Position numbers and translations under genes: made by a program | Assembly: GCF_030052815.1 (NCBI RefSeq) | Contig: NC_079507.1 | Coordinates: 55,655,119 to 55,719,118 of the forward strand | Length of the DNA stretch: 64,000 nt | Source: Hevea brasiliensis | Lineage: Eukaryota; Streptophyta; Magnoliopsida; Malpighiales; Euphorbiaceae | Reading direction: 5' to 3' | Notes under the pieces: generated by a model | Seen by the model: the letters and a program-made list of their open reading frames with translations, nothing else | The model's database searches: none | Told to the model about the DNA's origin: nothing | Part shown: positions 11,857 to 24,012 of the stretch, piece after piece | Layout of the letters: each line of letters begins with the position of its first letter | Numbering within the stretch: the stretch's first letter is position 1

Positions 11857-12018
11857 CGTATACGGACCCCGAACCTAAAATCTCTGTTTTCAAAGTGGTT
11901 TTTAATTTCATTTTTACAAATAGTTTTCTTTAATTTCCCTCAAAATTAAAGTGGCGACTCCTCACTTTTCCCACTTCAGTGAGAACTCGTCCAGGCGACC
12001 GCAAAAACCCTTGCGACA

Positions 12019-15000
12019 ATAATAAATTCCAGTAATAATCTCATTTATACACATCATAATCATCTCATCATTTCGAATATCATCTATATATTTCTATTCC
12101 ATATTCATTTCCATACATTTCCATTCATGCTCAATTCACATATCAAAATTCTTAAATTTCTACTAATTACGTAATTTATAAACTAATTACATAGATTCAC
12201 AATTTACACGATATACAAATTAATTACAATTCCATAATTTACATTTCAACATAATAACTAATTATAATACACAAAATACATGATATGACTTTTGTGAGCC
12301 CTATCTACATGAATTGCTGAGGAGGTGACAACCTTGAACACTTCTGACACTTTTGTAGATCCGAACTCTAAAATCCCAGCCTAATGTCCACTGAGTTTTA
12401 TCTTTAGTACCTGTGCGAAGGAAACAATCCATCGCGCTAAGCATTGCTGCTTAATGGTGTGATAATATAACAAGAAAATAAAATATACAAATAAACAAAG
12501 AAATGAAGCATTATTTGGATACTCAGGAATTTAATTTAATATGATATTTCTAGTGTTAACTATCTTTTGTTCTAATTTATTCCTCTTTGGAAGTGCTTAA
12601 TATACAAAATTAATAAAAATACTAAGTTTATATTCATATGGTTATAGAATGTGCATTTGTAATATTTATTTAAGTTATACCTATTTTTGCTAATCTTTAA
12701 TCACTTTACTTAACAATTTTTTTTATGAGGTTTGGATCATTTCATAATAACTAATATTCTTAATTCTAACTAATTCTTTTCAAGTCTTTCTAACTTATTT
12801 ATTTAATTTCTAATATTTTTAATTTCTAATATTCTTAATTTATTTCACTGCCCAAGTAACCTATGACAGGCTGACTAAACTGGATAAGTAGGTCACTAGG
12901 CACTGGACACCATGGTGTCTTGAGCGGTCATACCATGGGACATGAAATACAGGACGTCAACCACGTATGCAATCAATATGGCTAAAAAGCCATGGTAACA
13001 GATAATCAGACATATAAGCCATGAAGGCGGTATAAAACCATAAATATAGGTATAAAGCCTTACGCAATACTGCTCAAATAATACCCTATTGGCATGTCAA
13101 TCTATCCAATCTGACACACGTGTCTAGGCAATACATGGGCACATAGGTACTATTAAGCATTAATATGTTTTATTATTTCATTATAATTTCTATTTATATT
13201 TTATAGCATTTTAATTCTAATTTTGATGGAAGCAAAATTTTCAAATCGCATTCCTATGTAATTTATACATTCATCATATTATATACATTGACCACAATTC
13301 ACATCAATTGTTTCACATACCATTGTACTCAAAACATTCTATATTTCTCTCATAATGAAAACTAATTTACCATTCACACATTAATGTGATTCATTTATTC
13401 ATTATAAAATTTATATGAATTAGTATTTACATTATTACCTCTGATGTACCAATTTTTGTACAAGGTACTATTATCCTATTTGAAATAAAGACGTAAGTCC
13501 TAATGATAACTTTATCTCATTTATACTCTAAACAATCCATTTATGTTGATTACATTTCATATTTCAAGTTGTATTACTTATATATTATGTGTCATTGTGT
13601 TTGCTTTTCACCTTACTAGTCATGCAAAATGTTGATTTTTTCATAATTAATAGGAATACAAATTCTAAATGTGTGGTAGTACCACATTTTGGGTTATAAA
13701 CTTATTGGCATTAGTTGCCAATCACAATTTAAGTCTTTCTAGATGTATTTCGCAAAATTTTAGTTTTGTCACCTAAGTTTACTATTTCATTGGACCTATC
13801 TACAGTGGGATTTTGGCTAACTTTTCTTAATCAAAGTTGTTCCTTAATGTCTCTACTTTCATTCCCTTTTTGAATCACTCCATTTGGAGTTTTGTAGCTC
13901 AAATTAAGGTCAAATTACCATAACTGGTTCATTGACCATTTCTGGATCCAGAACCAGGCAGATTCTTGAGTCCAATTTAGTCTAATTATTTAGGTATGCT
14001 TCAGTCATTTTTATACCTAATATCCTTCATATTAGTTGTTACCTTATATCTTAGGATTACTCAGGTTCAAGAATCATAATATTCTAGTTATGTAGAGTGA
14101 ATTATTGCCAAATAATTGGCCTGGACTCATGAACCCTGTGCCTTCAAGATTTCAGGTTCAGGTCAGTCTTTGCAATCTATATTTGGGGTTCTTACACTCA
14201 AAATTTGAGTGAGATTTCTAGACCAAAATTGTATTTCTATTTCTTAAGTTTCCAGATCAATTTGGCTCATCTCAATTGGAGTTTTCTACTAAAAGTTATG
14301 GCTCAATTACTATTCGGGTGTCAAATGGTCAATTTGTCTAAGCGCAGGAATTTCTAGATTAGGAAGTCCTGAATTCTCCTAACAATTTCCCTAAGTTGCA
14401 TTCATTTATGGGTTTTGGTCAAAACATCAAAATTATAGTTCTAGGTCTTATAAAGATTTTGGCTTTAGTTTCATTGCATTTTCAGTTTTGTAAAGTTATG
14501 GCATTTTTGCCACAACTAGTTGAATGGTCAATATTCAGGATTTTTTAGACAGTTTTGGTCCTAGCAGTTTTGTTGGGCTAATTTTGGTTAGCAATTTGAT
14601 TAGGTTAGGGTTAGAACTGGGTTCTACGTTCTTCATTAGAAATGTTCTCCTATGTTTAAGATTTCCAATGGTTGAAAAATCAGGTCATTATGACCTTCCT
14701 AGAGTGAGTTATGGCCATTTGAACATATACTGTTCATATAGTCATTTTTACAGGTCTAGCATATGATTACTGGGATTCAAACCAATTTTTGGTCTTTTTG
14801 TGGGCAGTTTCTAGGCATGGTTTCTTCATGAAAAATGTTGCATTATGTCCTAAATTTCATCTCCAATTGGCCTCACACCAATTGGAGCAACATAGCTCTA
14901 CTTATGATCATTTAAACACACTGGACTCATAGGTCCAGAATTCCTGCAATGAAACAACACTCCCAAGTTTCCATTCCACCCAACTTCCAAACTTCAATTC

Positions 15001-16196
15001 ACATTCATGGCATTTCAAATAATCTATAATTGATCTCACAACATCAATTCAGCAACAATTTAACAAATCCCTAAATTCATTCACAAACCCTAACGCTCAT
15101 AATCCATAATTACATCCAACACATACCAATCAACATCTAACTCAAATCTATTCATAAAAAACCATTTCTAAGCAATTTAATTCAAACAAATCAACAATTT
15201 CCAACCTCCTCCCGTGGCTTCCAAAATTTAATGTGTTTATACATGTGTATTTTATTTCATTTTTCTTATAATTTCTAACTCAATTTAAGTCCCAAACATA
15301 GAATAGGGAGAGAGAAAAGTAAGAATTAGCACAAACCTTATGTTGATCACTCTTCCAAGCTTGTAACAACTTCAAATTATCCTTTCACTTTTGCTCCCAA
15401 ATTGTTAAGCATGGTTAAAAATCAAGATTTTATGTTGGGGGTTATGAGAATTATGAAGAGAACATAGGGATTCATGAACTTAGAAAGCTCAACAATGGAG
15501 GAAGAAAGTTAGAGTATGGTTCGGCCAAGGTGATCCAAAAAGAAGAAGATGAGTTCTTTTTGTCCATTTAATTGATTTTTATGTCTTTTTATTTGTGGTT
15601 GTCCATTTATGATTGGTTAGAAATTTTTTTAATGAGGTGTGCTTATGTAATAATTCAATTTAATTTCATTTTATTTTCTTTTTTTTCTTTTCTATTCATT
15701 TTTAATTAAATTTTTAGAAATATTTATTCACATTTTATGTCATATAATTCACTTACTTAATTGGACAAGTTGGTCAAAAATCATCTCTGAAGGTGAAATG
15801 ACTAAAATGCCCTTCATTTTGATTACCGAGTTAAAATTGTCTGTATAGATTGATTTAGTTTTCCTTGTGTTTTCTTAACAATCTTTTGTCATTGAAACCT
15901 CAATAATCCTTCCATGGAGTCCTAAAAATTATTTTACAAGGTTCCCCTCGGGTCTAAGGTTGCTAACTGCCTTTACAACTGCTTCCCGTTAGGTCACTCG
16001 TCGCCGGAGCACTGGCTCATTTAACTTCTTTACATTTCATCTCTTATATTTTTCCAACATTTTTCTTATCATTATTTGAGTTATTTATGACTACTCACTC
16101 TATTTTAAATATAGTTCCAGATATTCTGGCTGTCCAGACAGACATTGGTCACTAAAACAGTAAAACGTAAGGACTACCTAAAGTGAGGGCGTTACA
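12019..16196 (-). mobile_element. Large LTR of family C, minus strand, truncated by A2
   Basis: Read on the minus strand from 16,196 it begins TGTAACGCCCTCAC and follows the solo LTR at 5,600 through several blocks: a 'TTTAAAA' block after about 95 bases, the 'GTCCAAATGACC'-like block, and the CACC...AGC block near 12,450. The far end is cut off where A2 begins, so roughly the last 600 bases of the LTR are missing here. It sits in the gag region of B2; the bases after it (16,197-16,201, CCTTA) should be its TSD, with the partner outside the window. No coding region was found; open frames such as the one near 14,524-14,766 have no recognisable domain. Confidence 0.7.
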
Positions 16197-16454
16197 CCTT
16201 ATATGATGGGTTCATGAGTATATTTCCGGTGTGGCCGGCAGGGTCACTTTGCTAGAGAATGTCCCATGTTCATCGAGCTACAGATGGGGTCATAGGGTTC
16301 TGTTGCAAATGTTCCTCATCAATTGTATCCTGGTACTTCCAGCATGGCAGGCAGTTAGTTTAGTGGCCAACAAGGCCAAGGACAAGGAGGATGTGGATTT
16401 GGAGGCAGGTCAGGAGGTAGAAGTCAACTTCAGGGTTTTGCAATGCAGGGTAGG
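16197..16454 (+). pseudogene. B2 gag fragment with CCHC zinc knuckle
   Basis: Plus-strand remnant of a Tekay-like Gag. It encodes a zinc-knuckle region equivalent to CFRCGQPGHFAREC of B1, here with the first cysteine changed (YFRCGRQGHFAREC, about 16,222-16,263) and frameshifted relative to its downstream flank. The nucleocapsid knuckle normally binds genomic RNA. It is cut on the left by element C and on the right by B1, which duplicated GTAGG. Its continuation is at 26,600. Confidence 0.75.
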
Positions 16455-19015
16455 TGTCACGACCCAACCTATGGGTCAGACCGGCACTAGGACCTGGGCC
16501 AGCTTAAAGCCCCCGAGGCCCGTAGTAAGCCTAATTGTTCATTAACCCAACTCTAAGGCCCATTTGGGCCCAATTTCAAGAAAACAAACGGACAGAGTCC
16601 GGCCATAAAATGGACTTACCAACGAGGAGTTTTCGACTCATCCGACCTGTAAACACAATATATAGTCAATTGGGGAGCTCAGCTCACCCTCCACATACTC
16701 ATCAACATAATAATAAATGGGAGCTCAGCTCCCTCATCCAATCCATCAAACATGCATAGCATATTAAGTTTCTGAGTCCCAAAATAATAATTTAGTTCTG
16801 AGACCCAAATTAAATAACATTTCTAACACATGCGGAAATTCTAAGATTTAACAAGTTTATACAAGCGGTAATAATTGACTGCGAGGAGAAAAGCAGGTTA
16901 ACCAAAATAAAATCCTCCTGTAGCCTGAAAAAATATTGAACAGGAGTGAGCGTTCGACTCAGAGAGTAAAATATCAATTTTAACCATAATCTCTATAACT
17001 ATCTAAAACTAATGCACCCTGTAGAGTGAAATGCAACATCAACATCATTTTCACATCATAACATCAAAAAGGTAATTTGGAGCACTCACACACCCTGTAG
17101 TAGCAATCATAATATATGGGGTGATCCCTATCTGACTCTCTTAAATCCAACACAGTGCCGGTAATTACTCAAGCTCGGACTTCCACTTAATAACCAAATC
17201 GAGGTCCCGGTAATTACTCAAGCCGTGACTACCCCTCGAAGGATCGGGTCAATGAATTACTCAAGCGTGGATCGCCGTCACATCCATAGTCCACACCACA
17301 TCACACCCACGCCAATGCACGCTGCTGCTCCAAATTACCACAACAACAACCATGGCACATCAACGATTATGAATGCAACATAAATCGTGCCTAGAGTTTA
17401 ACTACATAAATATATGCATATAAGTGATGCATGGGCATCTTGAACATATAATAATATCGAAAGTACAATTAAAATTATTATTCTACTCACAGTCTTGACG
17501 ATGGTCAGTGAGGCGGCTTGGCGGAGGAAAAAGGCATCGGCTCACGACAATTATATTACAATTATTTAATACAATCGACTCAATACAAACAAAGAAAAGA
17601 CCAATTACGTCCTAAGTCGTGCAGAAAATCCAGTGAGTCTCCCTATACCTAGGACCTACCCAACTGCAAAAGGGTTCAAAACACACTTCTATACTCACAA
17701 TCCATATATCCACAGTTCAATCATATCACACGGCCCCTCCCAGGCCCATCAAATCGATCATCCATCAATACGCAAAATTTCAATTTAGTCCTTATTATTG
17801 ATCATTTTTGCAAAAGCGCCCAAACAAGCTCTAAAAATTACAAAACTTTGCCCCGCGTCCTTAGCAATATTACTAAGCTATTGCAAAAGAATCGTAATTT
17901 TCTAAGCTACCACGAATATTTTATGGATTTTTAATCCTATTTAAGCACTAGAAAATTACGAAAAAGCAAGGTTGGGTTTACCTTTGCCGATTCGACTTGA
18001 GGCAACGCTCGGGGCGTCGACAATGGGGCTAGCCAAAATCTCGGTCAATTCGGAGACTTTTCCGTGCAGTGCATGCGGCGAAATTTGCGAACTTCGGTCA
18101 ATCGCCGAATTTCCGCGAATCGAGGATACCTACGAAGCCCATAACACGGGGTTAGTACATAAATTTTCAGAATTTTCTAAGCTCATTAAATGCTCGGAAA
18201 AACAACTGCGAAGTTCCGTGGGACCCCAGAAAAATGGTGTCGAAAAATTAAATTTATGTCGTTGCGAAGCTCTCGGCGAATGGAGCGTCTTTGGTGGCCT
18301 TGGTTTTCTCGTGGGATACGGTTTTTGAGAAATCTAGCCCAAAAGTCGAAATGGGCTAAAATCTTCCCGAGCAAAAATCGGACAATCCGCTCAATGGATT
18401 TGGCGTTCTTGGTGTCTATGGAAAGCTCTCGCCGAGTAGATGATTTTGGACACAAGACCGGTCCAATTGTGGCGGATCGGCGGATTTGGCGGGGAAGTCG
18501 GGCAGCCTTGGGAGGCGTTTGTAGCGTTTTCAATGCCGTTTAGGCGTGGCGGCCGGGGAGGGTGCGGCGCCGGTCGGTGGTGAAGTGGCAGTGGTGGCCG
18601 TGGTGGGGGTGGGAGGAGAAAGCGAGAGAAAAGGGAGAAGGGCGGCGCGGGAAGAAAAAGGGAAGAAGGAAAAAGGCCGGTCCGATTCGGCCGGTCCGAT
18701 CGTCCGTCGATTCGATTCGGCGGTTCGATTCGAATACAAAATTTTGAATTTTTACTCTACCTCGGGACCAAAGCGAGGTCCAAAAATTCGAAAAATTCAG
18801 AAAACTCAGAAAAATACGTAGACTCCAAATATATTTTTAGTTTCGCCATGTGGTCTTTAAATTAATTTTTAAAAATCATCAAAGTTTATATTTTCGGAAA
18901 ATCGAACCCGATTTTTAAAATCCGAAAAATCTCAAAAAAATTCCAAAAATTTAAATAAAATTAAAATACCAAAAATACTCATAAATAATAAAATTTAAAA
19001 TCTTGGGGTGTTACA
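16455..19015 (-). repeat. 3' LTR of B1 (2,561 bp)
   Basis: Direct copy of 24,013-26,594 with small indels. The GC-rich block near 18,540-18,700 (purine-rich on plus, with GGTCCGATTCGGCCGG-like words) is conserved between the two copies. Open frames inside it are not gene-like. Confidence 0.95.
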
Positions 19016-19029
19016 TTCTTCCCCCCTTA
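19016..19029 (-). promoter_or_regulatory. Polypurine tract of B1
   Basis: On the minus strand a purine run TAAGGGGGGAAGAA directly precedes the LTR terminus TGTAACACC. Confidence 0.8.
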
Positions 19030-19078
19030 CAGAAAATTCGTCCTCGAATTTTTACACAAGGCAGAATAAAGCACATGA

Positions 19079-22000
19079 TTATGCATTGAACAGATAAGGG
19101 TACTTGCTGCGCATGTCCCGTTCTGACTCCCAGGTGCACTCTTCCACTGACTGACTCCTCCACAAAACCTTAACCATAGGGATCTGTTTGGATCTTAGCT
19201 GTCTTACTTGGTAGTCCACTATGGCTCTGAGTTGCTCCTCAAATGTCAAGTTCTCTTTTAGCTCTATCACATCCATTTGCGATTACATGAGAAGGATCGG
19301 GAATGTATTTCCTGAGCATGGAGATGTGAAACACGGGATGAACGTGAGAAAGGTTGGGTGGTAGCTCCAACCGGTAAGCAACTGCTCCAACTCTATCCGT
19401 AACCTCAAAAGGTCCAATATACCGAGGTGCCAACTTGCCCTTCTTTCCAAATCTCATGACTCCCTTCATTGGAGAAACCTTCAGAAATACATAGTCGCCC
19501 ACTGCAAACTCCACATCCCTTCGTGCAGGGTCCGCATAACTCTTACGCCTCTTGAAAATTTTTTGATCGTTCACGATTAAAGGAACTACCTCTCAGTATC
19601 TTGCACTAGGTCTACATCATGCACCTTCGCTTCCCCATTTCTGTCCAACACAGAGAGACTTACAGTTTCTTCCATATAAGGCCTCATATGGTTCCATCCC
19701 TTTGCTGGAGTGATAACTGTGGTTATATGCACACTCCACCAACGCTAGCTGCTCATCGCATTGCACTCCTAAATCATAGCCACTCATGCGAAGCATGTCT
19801 TCAAGTGTTTGGATTGTCCTTCAATTTGTCAGTGCATGCGAGGTGGAAAGTCATCTTGAAGTTCAACTGTGTGCCAAGTGCCTCCTGCAACTTTCTCCAA
19901 AATCGAGAAGTGAACTGGGGCCCTCTGTCAGATATTATGGAAGCTGGAACTCCATGCAATCTGACTATTTCTCGAATGTAGAGGGCATCTTGTGCCACAG
20001 TATGTAGTCTTCTGAGGTAAGAAGTGAGCTGATTTGGTCAAGCGGTCTACAATTACCCATATCGAATCATATCCTCGCGTGGTACGAGGCAACCCAGTCA
20101 CAAAATCCATAGTGATCATTTCCCACTTCCATTCTGGGATAGGGAGCTCTTGCAGCTTCCCTGACGGTCTCTGGTGTTCAAACTTCACCTTCTGACAAGT
20201 CAAGCACTTGGACACAAAGTCCGCTATGTCTCTCTTCATGCCATTCCACCAGTAGCTATCTTTCACATCATGGTACATCTTGGTGGAACCTGGGTGGACA
20301 CTGTATAGTGTGTAGTGTGCCTCTCGCATGATTTCATTCCTGAGGTTGTCTACATCGGGCACACATATCCTAGAACCTTGCACTAGGGCGCCATCATTGG
20401 CAAATCCAAACTCACCACCTTCACCTTGCTATACTCTTTCTATGATCTTCATCAATTGTTGGTCTCTGTGCTGGGAAACTCTAACTCTGTCCCTCAAGTC
20501 TGGCCTCACTGAAAAGTGAGCCAACAATACCCCCTCATCTGAAAGATCTAGGATTAAACCTTGATCCATCAACTCATGTACCTCTGTATCAATGGTCTCT
20601 TCTCTCTCTTGAAATGTGCGCTAAGCGCGGAAGATTTTTACGCTCAAGGCATCTGCCACAACATTGGCCTTTCCAGGGTGGTACTGGATGGTGCAATCAT
20701 AGTCTTTCAGAAGCTCCATCCATCTCCTCTGTCTCAAGTTTAAATCCCTCTGCTGGAAGATGTACTTCAAACTTTTGTGGTCGGTGTATATCTCGCACAC
20801 TTCACCATACAGGTAGTGTCTCCAGATTTTAAGTGCAAAGACTACAGCCGCTATTTCCAAATCATGGGTGGGGTAGTTCGGCTCATGCCTCTTCAGCTGT
20901 CTTGAAGCATAAGCCACTACTTTTCCATTCTGCATCAAAACACACCCTAGGCCAACTCTGGAGGCGTCACAATACACGGTGTATCCTTCACCACTCACGG
21001 TGTAGTGTCAACACGAGGCGGTGGTTAGACACTCCTTAAGCTTCTGGAAACTCACCTCACAGTCATCTGTCCAAATGAATGGAACATTCTTCCTGGTCAA
21101 CTTAGTTAGGGGAGCCGCTATCCTGGAGAAATCTTGTACAAAACGCCTATAGTAGCCAGCTAAACCCAAAAACTTCGCACCTCAGTGACTGTTGTAGGCC
21201 TAAGCCAATCGATTCTGACTTCAATTTTCTTGGGATCCACTTGAATGCCGTCACTAGAAACCACGTGTCCCAAGAATGAGATGCTTTCTAGCCAAAATTC
21301 ACATTTTGAAAATTTGGCATATAGCTGGTGCTCCCTCAACGTCTGCAACACCATCCTCAAGTGCCACACGTGTTCTTCCTCGGTCCGAGAGTATACCAGA
21401 ATGTCATCTATGAATACGATGACAAAACGGTCCAAAAGTGGCTTGAACACCCTGTTCATCAAGTCCATGAAGGCTGCTGGTGCATTAGTGAGTCCAAAAG
21501 ACATCACCAAGAACTCGTAATGACCATATCTTGTCCTGAAAGCCATCTTGGACACATCCTCATTCCTGATTCTCAACTGATGGTAGCCTGATCGCAGGTC
21601 TATCTTGGAAAAGAATCTAGCTCCTTGGAGCTGATCAAACAGATCATCGATCCGAGGAAGTGGATACTTGTTCTTCACTGTCACCTTGTTCGGTATGCGT
21701 AGTCGATACACAACCTCAATGACTCATCCTTCTTTCTCACAAATAGAACAGGAGCACCCCAGGGTGAAGTGCTCGGACGTATGAAACCCTTGTCCAAAAG
21801 CTCCTGTAGTTGCTCCTTCAGCTCTTTCAATTCTGCTGGTGCCATCCTGTAAGGTGGCATGGATATGGGGTTTGTACCCGGCACAACATCAATACAAAAC
21901 TCTATTTCCCTTCCTGGTGGCAACCCTGGAAGCTCCTCTGGGAAGACATCCATAAATTCTCTGACAACAGGAACATTTCCCATGCTAACACCTTCTACAG

Positions 22001-22463
22001 ATGTATCTCTCACCAATGCCAAATACCCTTGGCATCCACGCCTCAACATTTTTCTAGCACTAATTACTGACACCAAATTATATGGAGCCACGCTCCTGTC
22101 ACCATCAAAGCTAAACTCTTCCACACCAGGTATGTGGAAATACACCTTTTTGTTCCTGCAGTCTAAAGTGGCATAGTGAGTTGCCAACCAATCCATCCCC
22201 AAGATTACATCGAAATCCATTACTGGTAGAGGAACCAAGTCTGCTGGGAGAATCTTTCCATCCACTACTACTGGGCTACCCGGAAAAACCATATCTACAT
22301 CTATGTTGTCACTAAGTGGGGTAGCTATCGACAAAGGACATTCTAAAGTTGTAGGGTTTCTACCCAACCTCATGGCAAACACAGGGGAGACAAATGAGTG
22401 CGTAGCACCCGGATCTATCAAAACACGAGCCTCATAAGAATAGACCAGAAGAATACCTGCCAC
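19079..22463 (-). pseudogene. B1 pol: protease, RT, RNase H, integrase, chromodomain-like end
   Basis: Polyprotein needed for copying and integrating the element. On the minus strand: protease with LIDPGATHSF (about 22,400), RT with FIDDILVYS (catalytic Asp pair at 21,403-21,408), RNase H with YCDAS, YTDHKS and VADAL (20,621-20,998), integrase with a CLTCQ zinc-binding end and acidic motifs in MDFVTG and SDRGPQFTS (19,801-20,383), then a GDYVF/GPFEV region (19,239-19,574) and a C-terminal tail with ECTWESERDMRSKYPYLF (19,079-19,276) typical of a plant chromovirus chromodomain. Frame breaks lie near 21,700 (RT start), 21,170, 21,000, 20,000, 19,820 (integrase third acidic residue region lost) and 19,270. 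No protein can be made intact. Family call is secure; clade call Tekay/Del is by domain order and C-terminus. Confidence 0.9.
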
Positions 22464-22495
22464 AACTGCATTTGAAGCTTGAGCATCCTGGTGGG

Positions 22496-23665
22496 TCAGG
22501 GTGAAAACCCGAGCTTGACCCCTACCCTGAGTGGCAGAACCTTGATACTGACTTCTACCTCCTGATCTGCCTCCAAATCCACGTCCCCCTTGTCCTCGGC
22601 CATGTTGGAAGTACTCGGATACAACTGGCGAGGAACATTTGCAACCGAACCCTGTGACCCCATCTGTGGCTCACTGAACATGGGGCATTCCCTAGCAAAG
22701 TGACCTGGTTGGCCACACCTGAAGCATACTCCTGACCCCATCAAATAAGGTCCTGAATGTCCTCTTCCCCACTGTGCACACGGTGCCAAAGAGGATCCTG
22801 AACCAGGACCAGGCTGCTGTACCCGAGCGTGACCCTTCTTTGGATCCGTACCACAGTGCAGATCCTCGTGGTCTGTGTCTAAAACCACTTCTCTTGCTCC
22901 TACCCTTTCCTCTGTAATTACTCTGGCCACCACTATCCGGAGTACCCATTTGGGAAACACCTGAAGAACCATCTGCTTTGTTTTTCTTTGCTCTTCCGCT
23001 GTCATCCACAGCATAGCTAATCTCAATCTGCCTGGCTCGATCAACCACCACATCAAAAGACTGATCAGACATCATGGCCAGGTTTGCATACCTCCTGTCA
23101 AGCCCCTTTAGGAACCTCTTCACCTTCATAGTTTTCAGCAGCTCTTGCTGTAGGGGCATATCTGCTCAATTCCAGAAATTCTGTAGCATATTCATCTACA
23201 GACCTACCATTCTGTCTTAAGGCCTCAAAGGCCCACTGTTTCTGATCTCTGAAGCTTTCTGGCACAAACCGATTGATAAAATGTTCCACAAACTGAGCCC
23301 ATGTCAAGCCCTCCATCCGGGGTAACACATAGTCATTCATCCATTGTCTAGGCATAGGCCCCATGACATGTTGCATACACTCTATCAGTCTTCTATCAGT
23401 CAGCTGTAATTCTGTTCCTACCTGTCTGCAGGAATCCAAAAACCGATATGCATCGTCTGGCACATCATAAGTACCAGGCACCAACTTCTTGAAATTTATG
23501 ATCTGTTTGTAAGGTTCCCCTCTTGGTGCGGTGGACTGCTGCTGCTGTGGAGGGTGGACCATATACTGCACCATCATATCGATGGTTCTCTGCGAACCCG
23601 GCTAGAGTAGGCGCCATGGGGTCCATGGGACCTTGTGCCATGAAAGACTTTCTGAGCGTGGGCAT
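22496..23665 (-). pseudogene. B1 gag with CCHC zinc knuckle
   Basis: Structural protein of the retrotransposon particle. The Gag core is at 23,098-23,577 with FVEHFINRFVPESFRDQK and DEYATEFLELSRYAP. A basic linker follows, and the nucleocapsid knuckle CFRCGQPGHFAREC is encoded at 22,685-22,726. At least three reading-frame changes occur (near 23,560, 23,130 and 22,880). The N-terminus lies above 23,665 and is not open. It ends just before the protease domain, as is usual in a gag-pol fusion. Confidence 0.85.
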
Positions 23666-23996
23666 GCTCTTCTACTTGAGCGACTCTAGGCCTCCTACCC
23701 CGCCTCCTCGGGCGGCGCCTCATCTGTCTGGACACCTCGTCGAGCACATCTGGTTCGTGCGATGGCGGCTCTCACCTTCTACGCATTTTCCTGAAATTCA
23801 GCAGCATTAGCCCACAAAATTCAAAACTGCACATTGCACAGCTCTATAGACTCATATTTACACACAATATATGAAGCAGAAACTAGAAGCAAAGACGACA
23901 ATGCAAGACGAATATGGACCCTATTTTTCCGCATTTGACTCCTATTAGACTTTACCCAACACTTTAGACAACATTCCCTAAGAATCTGGAGCCTAA

Positions 23997-24008
23997 GCTC
24001 TGATACCA
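23997..24008 (-). promoter_or_regulatory. PBS of B1 (initiator-methionine tRNA type)
   Basis: TGGTATCAGAGC on the minus strand, four bases inside the 5' LTR, complementary to the plant initiator Met tRNA 3' end. Confidence 0.92.
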
Positions 24009-24012
24009 CATT

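Larger units (their letters stand above)
1739..12018 (+). mobile_element. 3' LTR of Ogre-like element A2, with two younger insertions
   Basis: The LTR begins CATAGACACC, a mutated form of the TGTCGACACC seen in A1, and ends TTGCGACA at 12,018, as both A1 LTRs do. After removing the TRIM (4,672-5,063) and the solo LTR (5,600-9,137) with their TSD copies, about 6.3 kb remains. That is longer than the 5.7-kb A1 LTRs, mainly because the internal short-repeat array is expanded (about 10,920-11,600). The sequence is clearly more diverged from A1 than the two A1 LTRs are from each other. It contains an antisense gene remnant, divergent TATA boxes and a U5 stem-loop, all conserved with A1. Flanking bases 12,019-12,023 (ATAAT) would be the TSD, but the partner lies outside the window. 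Confidence 0.85.
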